DNA from: Solwaraspora sp. WMMD406
Lineage (GTDB): Bacteria > Actinomycetota > Actinomycetes > Mycobacteriales > Micromonosporaceae
NCBI RefSeq assembly: GCF_029626025.1
Contig: NZ_JARUBF010000001.1
Span: 4,154,001 to 4,218,000 of the forward strand
Length of the DNA: 64,000 nucleotides
Direction of reading: 5' to 3'
Shown here: piece after piece, positions 8,522 through 17,089 of the stretch
How the letters are laid out: each line of letters starts with the position of its first letter
Position numbering within the stretch: position 1 is the first letter of the stretch
The notes under the pieces: model-generated
What the model was told of the DNA's origin: nothing
Database searches by the model: none
What the model saw: the letters and a program-made list of their open reading frames with translations, nothing else
Translations under genes and position numbers: made by a program

Positions 8522-8902
8522 ATGATGAGTCCAGGGTGGAGGTATCGACCGAACGGCAATCCGAGGAGGATCTTGGTGTTACCCAGAAACGACGGGATCG
8601 GCGGGACGCCCCGACTGGCCCGCAACACGTCGATCGGGCCGCCACGGCGTACCGATGCGACGCCCCACCGGCCGCCGCTGCCGCGCCGGACCCCGGGGGA
8701 GACGGACATCGGCCGCGACCCGCGTTTCCGGCTGACCGCCGCCGGTGCGGTCGCCCCCGCTCCCTGCCGGCCGCTCCTGCGGCCGTTGACCATCCTCGAC
8801 CGCTGGGACCCGGGCAAGGCCCGCCGGATGCGGGCGATGCTGCGGCTGTCCGGCCTGCTGCCGGCCGTCCGCCCACACCGGGAGGACGACGACCATGTCT
8901 GA
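8522..8902 (+). CDS. Hypothetical small protein coupled to the next gene
   Basis: The reading frame ends at TGA 8902, overlapping the ATG of the next gene (8895). Its last ~60 codons (ILDRWDPGKARR … LRLSGLLPAVRP) have strong G/C third-position bias, which suggests real coding. The 5' part is dubious: composition is mixed, no ribosome site is obvious, and the opposite strand at 8401–8580 also shows an open frame. No family recognised. Confidence 0.35.
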   Translation: MMSPGWRYRPNGNPRRILVLPRNDGIGGTPRLARNTSIGPPRRTDATPHRPPLPRRTPGETDIGRDPRFRLTAAGAVAPAPCRPLLRPLTILDRWDPGKARRMRAMLRLSGLLPAVRPHREDDDHV

Positions 8903-9164
8903 CGAGCTGCTGCGGGTCGGCGAGACGTTGCACCTGGGCAAGGCAGACTGGGTGTACGGCGACCGTTCGATGCGGGTACGCGTTTCCGACATCCGCTACG
9001 GCCACGACAGCGACGAGTCGCCGGTGATCGGCATCCTCGCCACGATCATCGGCGGTGGACGCGACGGCCGGATGGTGGCGATCTCGATCTACAAGGAGTC
9101 GCTGACCCGGCCCGGGGTGCGGGAAGCATCGCGGGCCGTCAACGGGACCGACCCGTACCCGTGA
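8895..9164 (+). CDS. Hypothetical small protein
   Basis: An 89-aa acidic protein (MSDELLRVGETLHLG … IGGGRDGRM) starts at ATG 8895 after GGGAGGACG, overlapping the previous frame by 8 nt. It looks like a single compact beta-rich domain with no signal or membrane segment. I do not recognise the family. A hairpin follows 23 nt after the stop. Confidence 0.6.
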   Translation: MSDELLRVGETLHLGKADWVYGDRSMRVRVSDIRYGHDSDESPVIGILATIIGGGRDGRMVAISIYKESLTRPGVREASRAVNGTDPYP

Positions 9165-9187
9165 AAGGTCGGCTGCGGCCGGCGCGG

Positions 9188-9209
9188 CAGGCACCGCCAT
9201 CGGTGCCTG
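9188..9209 (+). terminator. Terminator-like hairpin
   Basis: CAGGCACCG (9188–9196) and CGGTGCCTG (9201–9209) form a perfect stem with a 4-nt loop shortly after the stop at 9164. Confidence 0.55.
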
Positions 9210-9363
9210 TCGTACGGGCCGCAGGTTCTGGTCGACGACGTCCGACCTGGCCCGCTGCCGTCGTCCTCCAGCGGGTTGGGCGTCGTCCGAGCCGGAAACG
9301 ATCGGCGACGCGCCCGCGTGACGACCGCTGCCCGGGCTCCGTGGTGCGGGAAGGGACACTGCG

Positions 9364-10179
9364 ATGATGCGTACGGGTCTGACCATCGGCGAGTTCGCCA
9401 CCGTGACGCACCTCAGCGTGCGGACCCTGCGGCGCTATCACGAGTCCGGTCTGCTGGTGCCGGCAAAGGTGGACCCGGACACGAACTATCGGTACTACCT
9501 GCCCGAACAGATCGCGACCGCGCAGGTCATCCATCGACTCCGCGAGCTCGACGTGCCGTTGACCGAGGTCAAGTCGATCATCGCGACTGACGATCCGCAC
9601 CACCGCGCCGCGCTCGTAGCGGGTCACCTGCACCGGCTCGAAGCCGCACTCGACCGTACGCGGGCGGCGGTGGTCTCACTGCGGCAACTCCTGCAACCCG
9701 ACGCTGTGGCACTCGACGTCGAACTGCGGTCCGTCCCCGCCCGGACCGTGGCCGCCATCAGCGCGAAGGTCCGGATCGAGGAATCCGTCGCCTGGTTCAG
9801 CCGGGCCATGGACGAGCTGGACGCGGCCTTCGCGCCGGCAGTACGCTGCGGGCCGCCCGGTGGCCGGTACGCGAACGAACTGTTCACCGGCGGGGCCGGT
9901 GCCATGACCGTCTTCCGACCGGTACGCGGCCCGCGTGGCGATGGCCGGATCGAGGTCGTCGACCTACCGGCGGCCGAGCTGGCCGTGGCCGTCCATCCGG
10001 GCCCACACGACGACATCGACGTCACCTACGGCCGTCTGGGCACCTGGGTGGCGTCGCACGCGCTGGGTGTGGATGGACCCGTTCACGAGACGTACCTGGT
10101 GGGTCCCCGCGATACTGGGGACGCCCGGCGGTGGCGGACCGAGATCGGCTGGCCGGTCTTCCGGCTGACCCCGGGCTGA
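9364..10179 (+). CDS. MerR-family regulator with GyrI-like ligand domain
   Basis: This 271-aa protein resembles BmrR/TipA-type regulators. It has an N-terminal MerR winged helix (LTIGEFATVTHLSVRTLRRY … GLLVPA … YRYY, residues 5–75), a coiled-coil linker (about 80–115) and a C-terminal GyrI/AraC-E-bind-like small-molecule domain (about 118–270). It probably senses a hydrophobic or cationic ligand and remodels a promoter with a long −10/−35 spacer. The start ATG 9364 (or 9367) follows AAGGGA. No metal-binding cysteines are seen. The small NTF2-like gene downstream could be co-regulated. Confidence 0.85.
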   Translation: MMRTGLTIGEFATVTHLSVRTLRRYHESGLLVPAKVDPDTNYRYYLPEQIATAQVIHRLRELDVPLTEVKSIIATDDPHHRAALVAGHLHRLEAALDRTRAAVVSLRQLLQPDAVALDVELRSVPARTVAAISAKVRIEESVAWFSRAMDELDAAFAPAVRCGPPGGRYANELFTGGAGAMTVFRPVRGPRGDGRIEVVDLPAAELAVAVHPGPHDDIDVTYGRLGTWVASHALGVDGPVHETYLVGPRDTGDARRWRTEIGWPVFRLTPG

Positions 10180-10288
10180 AAGCCAGCGTGGTCGATCCGG
10201 CCATGGGTGCGAGGTCGTGGACGGCCGGATCGAGGCGCCGCGTCAGCACACTTGACCCTCTCCCCGGGGGAGGCTCGATCGTTGGGGC

Positions 10289-10654
10289 ATGGACATGAAG
10301 CAGCACCACGGAACCGCTGTCAGCTGGGACGAGTTGCCGGCCGCCATCGCGGCGTACCTGCCCGCGCATCAGGCTCACGACGCCGAGACCGCCATCCGTG
10401 CGTTCGCCGCGAACGCCGAGGTGACAGACGAAGGCCGGACCTACCGAGGCCTGGACGAGATCAGGACATGGCTGCTCAACGGGGGCAGCGAGTACACGTA
10501 CACCACGGACTTCGTCAGTGCTCACCGCATCGGTGATACCCACGTCGACGTCGTGCAGCATCTGGAGGGGAACTTCCCCGGCGGCTCAGCGGACCTGCAC
10601 TACCGGTTCGACCTGGATGGTGCCGTCATCACCCGACTCGTCATCGCACCGTAG
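10289..10654 (+). CDS. NTF2/SnoaL-like domain protein
   Basis: A 121-aa single-domain cone-fold protein: an N-terminal helix pair (AAIAAYLPAHQAHDAETAIRAF), a sheet with the typical D/E.G..Y.G...I..W segment (about 47–62), and H/D-rich strands to the end. Family members act as small hydrolases, cyclases, isomerases or binding proteins, so the substrate cannot be predicted. Start ATG 10289 or 10295. It lies 110 bp downstream of the MerR gene. Confidence 0.75.
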   Translation: MDMKQHHGTAVSWDELPAAIAAYLPAHQAHDAETAIRAFAANAEVTDEGRTYRGLDEIRTWLLNGGSEYTYTTDFVSAHRIGDTHVDVVQHLEGNFPGGSADLHYRFDLDGAVITRLVIAP

Positions 10655-10772
10655 CTGCGGCGTCTCCCTCGGGGTCGTCAGGGAACGCGCCGCGAGCTGA
10701 CCGGGCGCTGCGCCGTGCCGCGCGACGGCCAGCGCGGTGTCCTGCATCGATGGCCGCCGCCGACGCCCGCGA

Positions 10773-11504
10773 TCAGGCCGAGGTGTCCCGCATGACGTCG
10801 GCGAGCCGGGCCAGAGTGTGCAGATTCGGCATTGTGACGTCCGGTGCCTGGAACCAGGTCTGCCCGGTGTCGTCCGGGTCGTCCTGGTCGCGCGCCTCGA
10901 TCACCGCCTGCCCGGTGAAGATCGCGCCGGTGGTCCAGGACTGGCGAGGACGGGCGCTGAGCGGGATCACGTATTCGACGCTGGCGACCTTCGGCCACGG
11001 CAGCACCTGCCCGTCCGGTGCGTGCAGGCCGTCGGCGGCGGCGGTCACCGGGCCGAACCGGACCTGCTCGCCGGATCGGGCGGCCTCGACAGCGGCCGGC
11101 AGCTGGGTGTCGGCGACGCGTCCGGCGAGGTCCTCGTAGAGCGCGCCCTGGGGTTGTTCGCCCAGGTCGCGCGGTCCGCGACGGAAGAAGTCGCTGGCCA
11201 ACGTACGGGTCAACGGTGCCCACAGCTGCATGGTGAGTCGGCCGGGCAGCCGAAGCCGCAGTGTCCAGGACATCTGGTGGGCGACGCTGCCCAGTTCGAC
11301 CTCGTGGTCGTAGCGGAAGGTCAACGCTGTCGACAACTCGCGTACCTGGGACCAGCGGTGTCTGCGGTCGCGTCCCATCCGGCGGGTCACGACGAAACCT
11401 GTCTCGTACGCCTCCAGTCGTCGCCAGCGGGTCAGTGGGTAGCGCCAGAGCAGGTCGCCGAACGCGTCATCCGCTGCGGTCGATCCCACACGGTCATCGA
11501 GCAT
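10773..11504 (-). CDS. Hypothetical cytosolic protein (DUF6585-like)
   Basis: This 243-aa protein begins with a region whose strands resemble a PH-like fold (GDLLWRYPLTRWRRLEAYETGFVV). Later there is a second similar half (DGLHAPDGQVLPWPKVASVEYV). The pattern of a conserved short loop, strand and [LI]PW..V..V suggests a duplicated PH/bacterial-PH-like unit, as in DUF6585 proteins. No signal peptide or membrane helix is seen. Function unknown. The ATG 11504 start is in a short AT-richer region. Confidence 0.65.
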   Translation of the reverse strand: MLDDRVGSTAADDAFGDLLWRYPLTRWRRLEAYETGFVVTRRMGRDRRHRWSQVRELSTALTFRYDHEVELGSVAHQMSWTLRLRLPGRLTMQLWAPLTRTLASDFFRRGPRDLGEQPQGALYEDLAGRVADTQLPAAVEAARSGEQVRFGPVTAAADGLHAPDGQVLPWPKVASVEYVIPLSARPRQSWTTGAIFTGQAVIEARDQDDPDDTGQTWFQAPDVTMPNLHTLARLADVMRDTSA

Positions 11505-11651
11505 GTACTGATCGTAGATGGCGCCTCGCGTTGCCCTCTACTTTGCGTTGACTAACCGCTACAATCCGACACTTTCAGGGTTGTCCCGAACGTCGCTGAC
11601 AGCCGCCACGTGGCGTGCGGTGAGCCAGGCACCCACCTGCTTGGCCGGCGG

Positions 11652-11858
11652 TCACGACGGTGCGGGCGGGAACAGCTTGTGCACCTCGGGGTCGACCTTC
11701 AACCCCAGGTCGGGCTGGCCGAGCCAATCCAGCCGTACGGCGGCGGCGTGCGCCCGCTGGGTCAGCTCCAGCCGTACGGCGTACGTGGCCAGCAGGATCG
11801 CCTGCAGCGAGTCCACCCCGAAAGCGGCGCCGACCACGTCGTCACCCAGCCCGTCGAT
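11652..11858 (-). pseudogene. 3' fragment of a small conserved protein gene
   Basis: The frame reads IDGLGDDVVGAAFGVDSLQAILLA … RLDWLGQPDLGL to a stop at 11652, but a TAG sits directly before it (11859–11861) and no start or N-terminal half exists. The DSLQALLLA pattern resembles the C-terminal half of DUF6968-type proteins (from memory). The rest of 11505–11883 holds no other gene that I can support. Confidence 0.45.
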
Positions 11859-11883
11859 CTAGCGACGCCGTGACGCCGTGACG

Positions 11884-13317
11884 TCAAGCGCCGATGGTCA
11901 CGCCGATCAGACTGAGCAGGTAGACGAGGGCGAAGAGGCCGAAGAAGACACCGGCGGAGCCGAGCCCGACCTGGCTCGCCAGGGACGGCCGTACCTCGGC
12001 GGGCAGCCGTCGGTTGACGTACAGGGTCAGTCCGACGACGACCGGGGTGTGCGCGGCGGCGATGATCCCACCGACGGACAGGATGTCCACCGGATCGCGG
12101 ACCAGCAGGAACAGCCCCAGCGGCGCGATGGTCATCGCCCCGGCGACGTACGCCAGGTAGAGCCTGCGCCGGTTGGCCACCAGCCGACCGAACCAGCCGC
12201 CGCTGCCGTCTCGTCCGGCCCGCCGCTGCTCGCCGGACCCGGATCGAGCCTGCTCGCCACCGGCCAACAGTCCAGTGGCGTCGGCATAGGTACGCGCCCA
12301 GCCGTCCTGATTGGCGAAGACCGTGCCCCAGAGCGCGACCACCACACACACCAGCAGCAGGATCTCGCCGAAAGTCCCCCACAACTCGGCCAACAGCGCG
12401 GTCAGGTCGCGGGCGACGTCGATCCCGTCTGGCACCCGGCCCTCGGGCGCCAGCAGTTCGGCACCGAGGACGAGGAACGAGACGATCACCAGGCCGCCGC
12501 CGACGACCCCGACAGCGGCGGTACGGCTCATCAGCGTCGTCCAGGACCGTACCCGCTGGATGCGGTGTGCCCGGTCCCCGCCGTCGCTGTCGCTGGCGTT
12601 GCGATCGCCTGACCCGCCGGCTTGCCCGCCGGTCGGGCCACCGAAGCCACGCGCCGCGACCCAGTAGGAGAACCACATGATTCCGACCGCGCCGGCCAGG
12701 ATGAACCCGATCCACGGCAGGACGAAGTACGGGTCGAGATCGTCGGGCACCGTCGGTACCAGCCCGTCGACGACGTCGGTGCTGACCACGCTGGCCGCCG
12801 CCGTGATCGCCGCGCCGACCAGGATCAGCCCCATCACGGTGGTGACGCGTTCGACTCCCCGGTAGCGGCCGGCCAGCACCAGCGCGCCGGAGCCCAGGAT
12901 GACGACGCTGGCGTAGATCGCCTGCCCGCCGGGCAGTGCCACCATGAGGGCACTGCCGACCAGGGCGGCGATGCCGGCGATGGTGACCACCCCGGCGACG
13001 ACCTGCGGCGCGAAGATCACCCAGACCGCCCAGCCGGTCGGCCCTGGCACGTCCCGGAAGCCGTCGAGAAGCGTACGTCCGGTAGCGACGCTGTATCGCC
13101 CGGCCTCGCGGATCATGATCCACATGAGGCCGGTCACGATCAGCGCCAACCACATGAGTTCGTAGCCGTAGCGGGCGCCGACGCGCGGCGTGAACAGCAC
13201 CGATCCCGATCCGACCGAGGAGACCATCCATAGCAGACCTGGGCCGTACCAGCGGAGCTGGGCGCGGCCGGACGGGGCGGGACGGGACTGGGTACGCAGC
13301 GGTGAGACGGTCGTCAC
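11884..13317 (-). CDS. Nramp-related membrane transporter lacking the metal-binding motifs
   Basis: GTG 13317 follows GGAGGAG by about 6 nt. The 477-aa product has about 11 transmembrane segments with the Nramp opening (YGPGLLW … GARYGYELMWL). The DPGN metal-ligand motif of TM1 is replaced by VGSGS (about residues 35–39). The TM6 MPH motif is replaced by an IMWFSYW segment. A large charged Gly/Ser-rich loop (about 228–250) interrupts the fold. In true Nramps those motifs coordinate Mn2+/Fe2+, so this protein probably carries something else. It stands alone between unrelated genes. Confidence 0.7.
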   Translation of the reverse strand: MTTVSPLRTQSRPAPSGRAQLRWYGPGLLWMVSSVGSGSVLFTPRVGARYGYELMWLALIVTGLMWIMIREAGRYSVATGRTLLDGFRDVPGPTGWAVWVIFAPQVVAGVVTIAGIAALVGSALMVALPGGQAIYASVVILGSGALVLAGRYRGVERVTTVMGLILVGAAITAAASVVSTDVVDGLVPTVPDDLDPYFVLPWIGFILAGAVGIMWFSYWVAARGFGGPTGGQAGGSGDRNASDSDGGDRAHRIQRVRSWTTLMSRTAAVGVVGGGLVIVSFLVLGAELLAPEGRVPDGIDVARDLTALLAELWGTFGEILLLVCVVVALWGTVFANQDGWARTYADATGLLAGGEQARSGSGEQRRAGRDGSGGWFGRLVANRRRLYLAYVAGAMTIAPLGLFLLVRDPVDILSVGGIIAAAHTPVVVGLTLYVNRRLPAEVRPSLASQVGLGSAGVFFGLFALVYLLSLIGVTIGA

Positions 13318-13527
13318 AAGATGCTCCTCCGTCGGCGAGCGGGTCGGCTGTCCTTTGAGTCGCTACCCGGTCCGCGCACCGCTACGCCGTTGATCTGCTC
13401 GTCTGTGTCCTGCGCCACCAGCTGCGGTCCGCCGCGCCGCTGGTTCGGAGTCGACGTCCCCGGGTTCTTACCCATCGGCGGGTATGCATGCGGTGATGAC
13501 GAGATCGCGTGAAGTGTGAGAACGTGG

Positions 13528-14970
13528 TCACCCGAGACGTGATGGGCTTCGACGACTTCGGCAGCAAGTACTGGGAGTGGGGGGCGCAGGGGATTTCGAC
13601 AGCGCCACCCCGTTGGCCGTGACGTACTTCGGCACCGTCTCGGTCGACCTGCGGTAACGCGACGGCACGGCCTTGTCGTCGGCGGTCGGGCCGTGCGAGG
13701 TGAGCCGTACCGGCACACCGAGCGCGGCCTCGACCGCCGCGACCCAGGCGGCCGGATCCCGTCCCGGCCCGCCGGCCGCGTAGCGCGGCCGGCTGGCCAA
13801 CAGCCGCTCGGTCAACGCCGCCTGCCGGTCCAGGTCACCGGGCGGGCCGGTCGGCAGCCGGTCGGTCCAGTCGTAGGCCGCGCACAGCCGCAGCGGATGC
13901 CGGCCGACCAGGTCCAGATGGGTCAGCGCGAGAGCGTCGACGCCACCGGCGACGTCCAGGGCGTACCGGTGGGCCACGGCGTCGAAGTGGCCGAACCGGA
14001 ACCGGCCCTGCCACGGGTTGGCGCCGTTGTGCCGCTCCGCCGGCCGCAACGTCGGATCCTCGGTGACCAACGGACCGGGCCCGTGCCGGGGCGTCACCAC
14101 CCGGAGCACCCCGAGGCGGGTCACCGCGCCCGGCAGCCTCGCCTCGGCGAGCAGCGTGTCGACGTTGCCGAACGTCGTGGTGCTCCAGGTGGTGTACGGG
14201 TGGAAGCCGTGCCACTCGTCGAGCAGCACCCCCTGCGCCCCTTCGAAGACGACCGTACCGGCCCGGAGCAGCCGGCTCGTCTCGGAGCCGTCCACGATCG
14301 ACACCCGACCGGCGAAGGCGACGTAGGCGGCGACCGTGTCGGCCACCGGGGGAGCGTCCAGCGGTCCCAGTTCGCGGGTCAACCGGTCCCGCAGCAGCGT
14401 CAGCCGCTGCCGCAGCAGCCCCGGGTCGGCGCAGTCGCCGACCCGGGGCGCCGTGTCGGGGTGGGCGAGCGCGTAGGACATGCTCTCGCCCACCCCCATC
14501 CCGCAGGAGCCGTGCCGGTCGGCCCCACGGGCGATCTCCCGGGCCTGGTTGGCGGCCCGGTGGTACGGGGTGGCCAGCAGCGCGTCGCCGTCGACGGTCA
14601 ACCGGTCCAGCGCGTCGGGTACGCCGAGCGCGGCCAGGTGGGTCGCCTCGCCGGCCAGCGCCAGCGGGTCGACGACCATGAACCGCGACAGGTGGGTGCG
14701 CACGCCGGGGTGGAAGGTCCCGGCTCCGAACTGGGCGAACGTGTGCGTCCGACCGTCGGGCAGGACGACGTTGTGCGCCGCCTGCCCGCCCCCGTTGAAG
14801 CGGATCACCGCCTCGATCGGTCGGGTCGCGCAGATCCAGTCGACGACCGTGCCCTTGCCGGCGTCGCCGTAGCCGAGGTCGACCACGGCGACGTGACCGC
14901 CCGCCGTACCGTCGTCCGGCATTCCGTCGGCGCGATTCCGTTGCGCGTCGCCGCCGGCCACCCTGGTCAC
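13528..14970 (-). CDS. PurA-like (adenylosuccinate synthetase family) paralogue
   Basis: The GTG 14970 start overlaps the vWA gene stop (GTGA). The 480-aa protein shows the PurA GTPase-like fold: a GYGDAGKGT P-loop-like motif with the conserved Asp (Asp36), GGGQAAHNV with the conserved His (His66), GSCGMGVGES, VFEGAQGVLLDEWHGFHPYTT and a TPRHGPGP segment. PurA joins IMP and aspartate using GTP. Many substrate-site positions differ from housekeeping PurA, and the gene sits in a non-purine operon (NUDIX, J-domain pseudokinase, vWA), so it probably makes a modified nucleotide. The product is unknown. The last ~25 residues look non-conserved. Confidence 0.8.
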   Translation of the reverse strand: MTRVAGGDAQRNRADGMPDDGTAGGHVAVVDLGYGDAGKGTVVDWICATRPIEAVIRFNGGGQAAHNVVLPDGRTHTFAQFGAGTFHPGVRTHLSRFMVVDPLALAGEATHLAALGVPDALDRLTVDGDALLATPYHRAANQAREIARGADRHGSCGMGVGESMSYALAHPDTAPRVGDCADPGLLRQRLTLLRDRLTRELGPLDAPPVADTVAAYVAFAGRVSIVDGSETSRLLRAGTVVFEGAQGVLLDEWHGFHPYTTWSTTTFGNVDTLLAEARLPGAVTRLGVLRVVTPRHGPGPLVTEDPTLRPAERHNGANPWQGRFRFGHFDAVAHRYALDVAGGVDALALTHLDLVGRHPLRLCAAYDWTDRLPTGPPGDLDRQAALTERLLASRPRYAAGGPGRDPAAWVAAVEAALGVPVRLTSHGPTADDKAVPSRYRRSTETVPKYVTANGVALSKSPAPPTPSTCCRSRRSPSRLG

Positions 14971-15935
14971 AGCCGGGTCACCTGGTCGGCGTGGCCCGAG
15001 CCGCCGGGCAGCGATCCGCGTACCGCCGGGCTGCGGTCGGCGCCGATGCGGGCCAGTGCCCGCGACACGGTGCCGGCGGCGTCGCCGGCACCGACGTCGT
15101 GCAGGTCGGCCAGGGCGGTGTCGAGGTCGCAGGCCTGCTCACCGAGGGCCACCGTGGTGGCGATGGTTTCGCAGACGGCGGCGAGGTCGTCGAGGGCGAC
15201 CGCCTGCTGGCCGAGCAGGTCGCGCCAGAAGTCCAGGATGCGGCGGTTGCCGGCGTAGTGGCTGCCGGCCGGCAGCAGGTAGTAGGTGTCCCACCGGCGG
15301 CGTACCTCGTCGAGGATGCCCCGCAGCGGGATGTCCTCGTCGAGTCGGTCGCCGATCACGTCGCGGACCTCGCGGGCCTTGACCTTCGGGTACGCCATCT
15401 CGTCGCCGATGATGAACAGGTAGCCGCGCTTGCCGCGCCGCTCGTAGCAGTCGATGGTGGTGTGTCGGGCCATGAAGTACATGGCGAGTTCGTACGACTC
15501 CATCATCTGCCCGCCGCCACCGCCTTCGAGCAGGATGTTGCCGAGGTGGTCGTCCATCCGGTTGTCCGACTCGAACTGGCCGATCTGCAGCGGCGCCCGG
15601 TCGCAGGTGGCGTCGCCGATCGCGCCGAACAGGATCTGCGGGTCTGTGGCGTAGCCCTTGCGTAGCAGCAGGCCGAGCAGCTGCGGCAGCTTCTCCTGCA
15701 GGGTCCGGGGCACCGTCCCCATCGAGCCGGTGACGTCGAACAGGACGGTGATGGCCAGCGACTGCGGGTGTTCGGTCGAGTCGCGGCTCTCCCGGGCGGT
15801 CACCCCGCGCGGGTCGAGGGTCGGGTGGACCTTACGGGCGCCGCTGTCGCTGTAGGCGAAGGCGCTGGTGCCGCTGGCCTTGCGGTAGGCGCTGGCGGCG
15901 CGGTAGACGTCGGTTGACCAGGCTCCACTGCCCAT
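14967..15935 (-). CDS. von Willebrand factor A domain protein
   Basis: ATG 15935 follows AAGGAG. The 322-aa cytosolic protein has a short N-terminal region and then a vWA fold with a MIDAS-like motif DVTGSMG (Asp67, Thr69, Ser71). A Gly-rich GGGGGG loop (about 160) and a FIIGDEMAY strand follow. vWA proteins of this type act as metal-dependent interaction modules in multi-protein assemblies. It is the third gene of the NUDIX–kinase–vWA–PurA operon, 26 bp after the kinase-like gene and overlapping PurA by 4 nt, so tight stoichiometry is likely. Confidence 0.85.
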   Translation of the reverse strand: MGSGAWSTDVYRAASAYRKASGTSAFAYSDSGARKVHPTLDPRGVTARESRDSTEHPQSLAITVLFDVTGSMGTVPRTLQEKLPQLLGLLLRKGYATDPQILFGAIGDATCDRAPLQIGQFESDNRMDDHLGNILLEGGGGGQMMESYELAMYFMARHTTIDCYERRGKRGYLFIIGDEMAYPKVKAREVRDVIGDRLDEDIPLRGILDEVRRRWDTYYLLPAGSHYAGNRRILDFWRDLLGQQAVALDDLAAVCETIATTVALGEQACDLDTALADLHDVGAGDAAGTVSRALARIGADRSPAVRGSLPGGSGHADQVTRL

Positions 15936-15961
15936 GTCGGGCTCCTTCGTTGATGGTGGAT

Positions 15962-17089
15962 TTATCGGGGACTGGGGTCGGGCATCGTGAACGGCCGGAA
16001 CCGGCGGGGTCCGTAGAGCCGTTCGAGCAGGTCGTCGAATTCGCCCAGCAGCCGCCAGGCGTCGTCGGGTCGTTGGCGCAGCGCCGCGAGCCGGCACCCG
16101 TCGGTGAATCGGCGCATCGGCTCCGGTGCCTGTTCACCGGTGAGCCACGCCAGGCAGTGGGCGGCCATCGCCAGGTCGGTGCCGGGGCCGGGGGAGCGGC
16201 GGCGACGGACCTCGTCGGGATACCAGTCGGCGTACGCCGGGACCAGCGCCGGCACCGGTTCGCCGCCGGAACTGGCGTAGCACCAGTCGACCAGCACCAC
16301 ACCGTGGTCGTCGGGCTGGATCAGCACGTGGTCGGGCAGCACCGCGCCGTGCACCACCCCGGCCCGGTGCGCGAAACCGAGCGCGACCAGCAGCCGCCGC
16401 CACATCCAGGCGGCGTCGCGGGCGTCGACCCCGTCCGGGTACGCCCGACGTACTTCGGCCAGGCTGCGCAGCCCGGTGGCGGTGCCCAGCACGGTGACCC
16501 GCCGGGTGGCTCCGGTGCCGGGTTCGGTGTGCCGGAAGGCGTCCACCAACCGGGGCACGTACGGCAGGTAGCGGGCGTCGCCGTGGTCGGCGAGCTGGCG
16601 AAGCGCTCGCGCCTCCCGCGCGATCAGGTCGTTGTTGGCCGGATCCCGGGGTATCTTCACCAGCTGGTCGTCGCCGTGCCGGTAGAGGTCGGCGAGGTCG
16701 CCGATATAGCGGGGGCGGCGCGGTACGACGTACCGGTGCCGTCCGGTGTCGATGGTGACGGTGTCGGTGCCGCCGGCACCAGCGGCGGTGTCGTCGGCGG
16801 TGCCGGCGGTGTCGTCGGCGGTGGCGGTGTCGTCGGCGGTGGCGGTGTCGTCGGCGGTGCCGGCGGTGGCGGTGGCGCTGTCGCGTCCGGCGTCGAGATG
16901 CTGACGCCACAGGTCGGCGAGCCGGACGAAGGCGATCGTGGCCTGGTCGGCCGGTGCGGTGGCGTCGGCGGTGTCCGGGTGCAGCAGCCGGGCCAGTTGG
17001 CGGTAACGCCGGGCCGGCGCGGCGGTGTCGAACAGGTCGGCGGGTCCGCGCGCGGTCGTGACCAGCCGGATGGCGTCGTCGACGGTCAC
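15962..17089 (-). CDS. J-domain protein fused to protein-kinase-like (pseudokinase) domain
   Basis: GTG 17089 overlaps the NUDIX stop (GTGA). The 375-aa protein has an N-terminal DnaJ-like helix pair with an HPD motif (His37–Asp39), then an acidic/Thr-rich tandem repeat linker (about 75–105). A compact kinase-like fold follows: LVKI (β3 Lys), HGAVLPDHVLI in place of the catalytic loop and LVDWCYA in place of DFG. The catalytic-loop Asp (HRD/HGD) is Ala and the DFG Asp is retained, so phosphotransfer is doubtful. Pairing an Hsp70-recruiting J domain with a pseudokinase suggests a chaperone-coupled scaffold. This functional reading is inference. Confidence 0.75.
   Translation of the reverse strand: MTVDDAIRLVTTARGPADLFDTAAPARRYRQLARLLHPDTADATAPADQATIAFVRLADLWRQHLDAGRDSATATAGTADDTATADDTATADDTAGTADDTAAGAGGTDTVTIDTGRHRYVVPRRPRYIGDLADLYRHGDDQLVKIPRDPANNDLIAREARALRQLADHGDARYLPYVPRLVDAFRHTEPGTGATRRVTVLGTATGLRSLAEVRRAYPDGVDARDAAWMWRRLLVALGFAHRAGVVHGAVLPDHVLIQPDDHGVVLVDWCYASSGGEPVPALVPAYADWYPDEVRRRRSPGPGTDLAMAAHCLAWLTGEQAPEPMRRFTDGCRLAALRQRPDDAWRLLGEFDDLLERLYGPRRFRPFTMPDPSPR
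16785..16880. repeat. Tandem ~18-bp coding repeats
   Basis: About five imperfect copies of an 18-bp unit (GGCGGTGTCGTCGGCGGT on the + strand) encode a DDTATA-like linker in the J-domain/kinase-like protein. Slippage could change linker length between strains. Confidence 0.6.

Noticed and set aside
8401-8817. Leftward open frame opposite the small rightward genes
   Set aside because: Part of it (GRYLHPGLIIAVDVTLIVDHVYAGW) looks protein-like, but there is no ribosome site, it is long only by overlap, and the rightward frame has better codon bias and coupling at its end.
13528-14970. PurZ-type (2-aminoadenine, phage) synthetase
   Set aside because: The PurA-like Asp of the GDxGKG motif is retained and there is no phage context or DatZ-like gene; it is reported only as a divergent PurA paralogue.
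16785-16880. CRISPR-like array
   Set aside because: The repeats are contiguous, in-frame and coding, without spacers.
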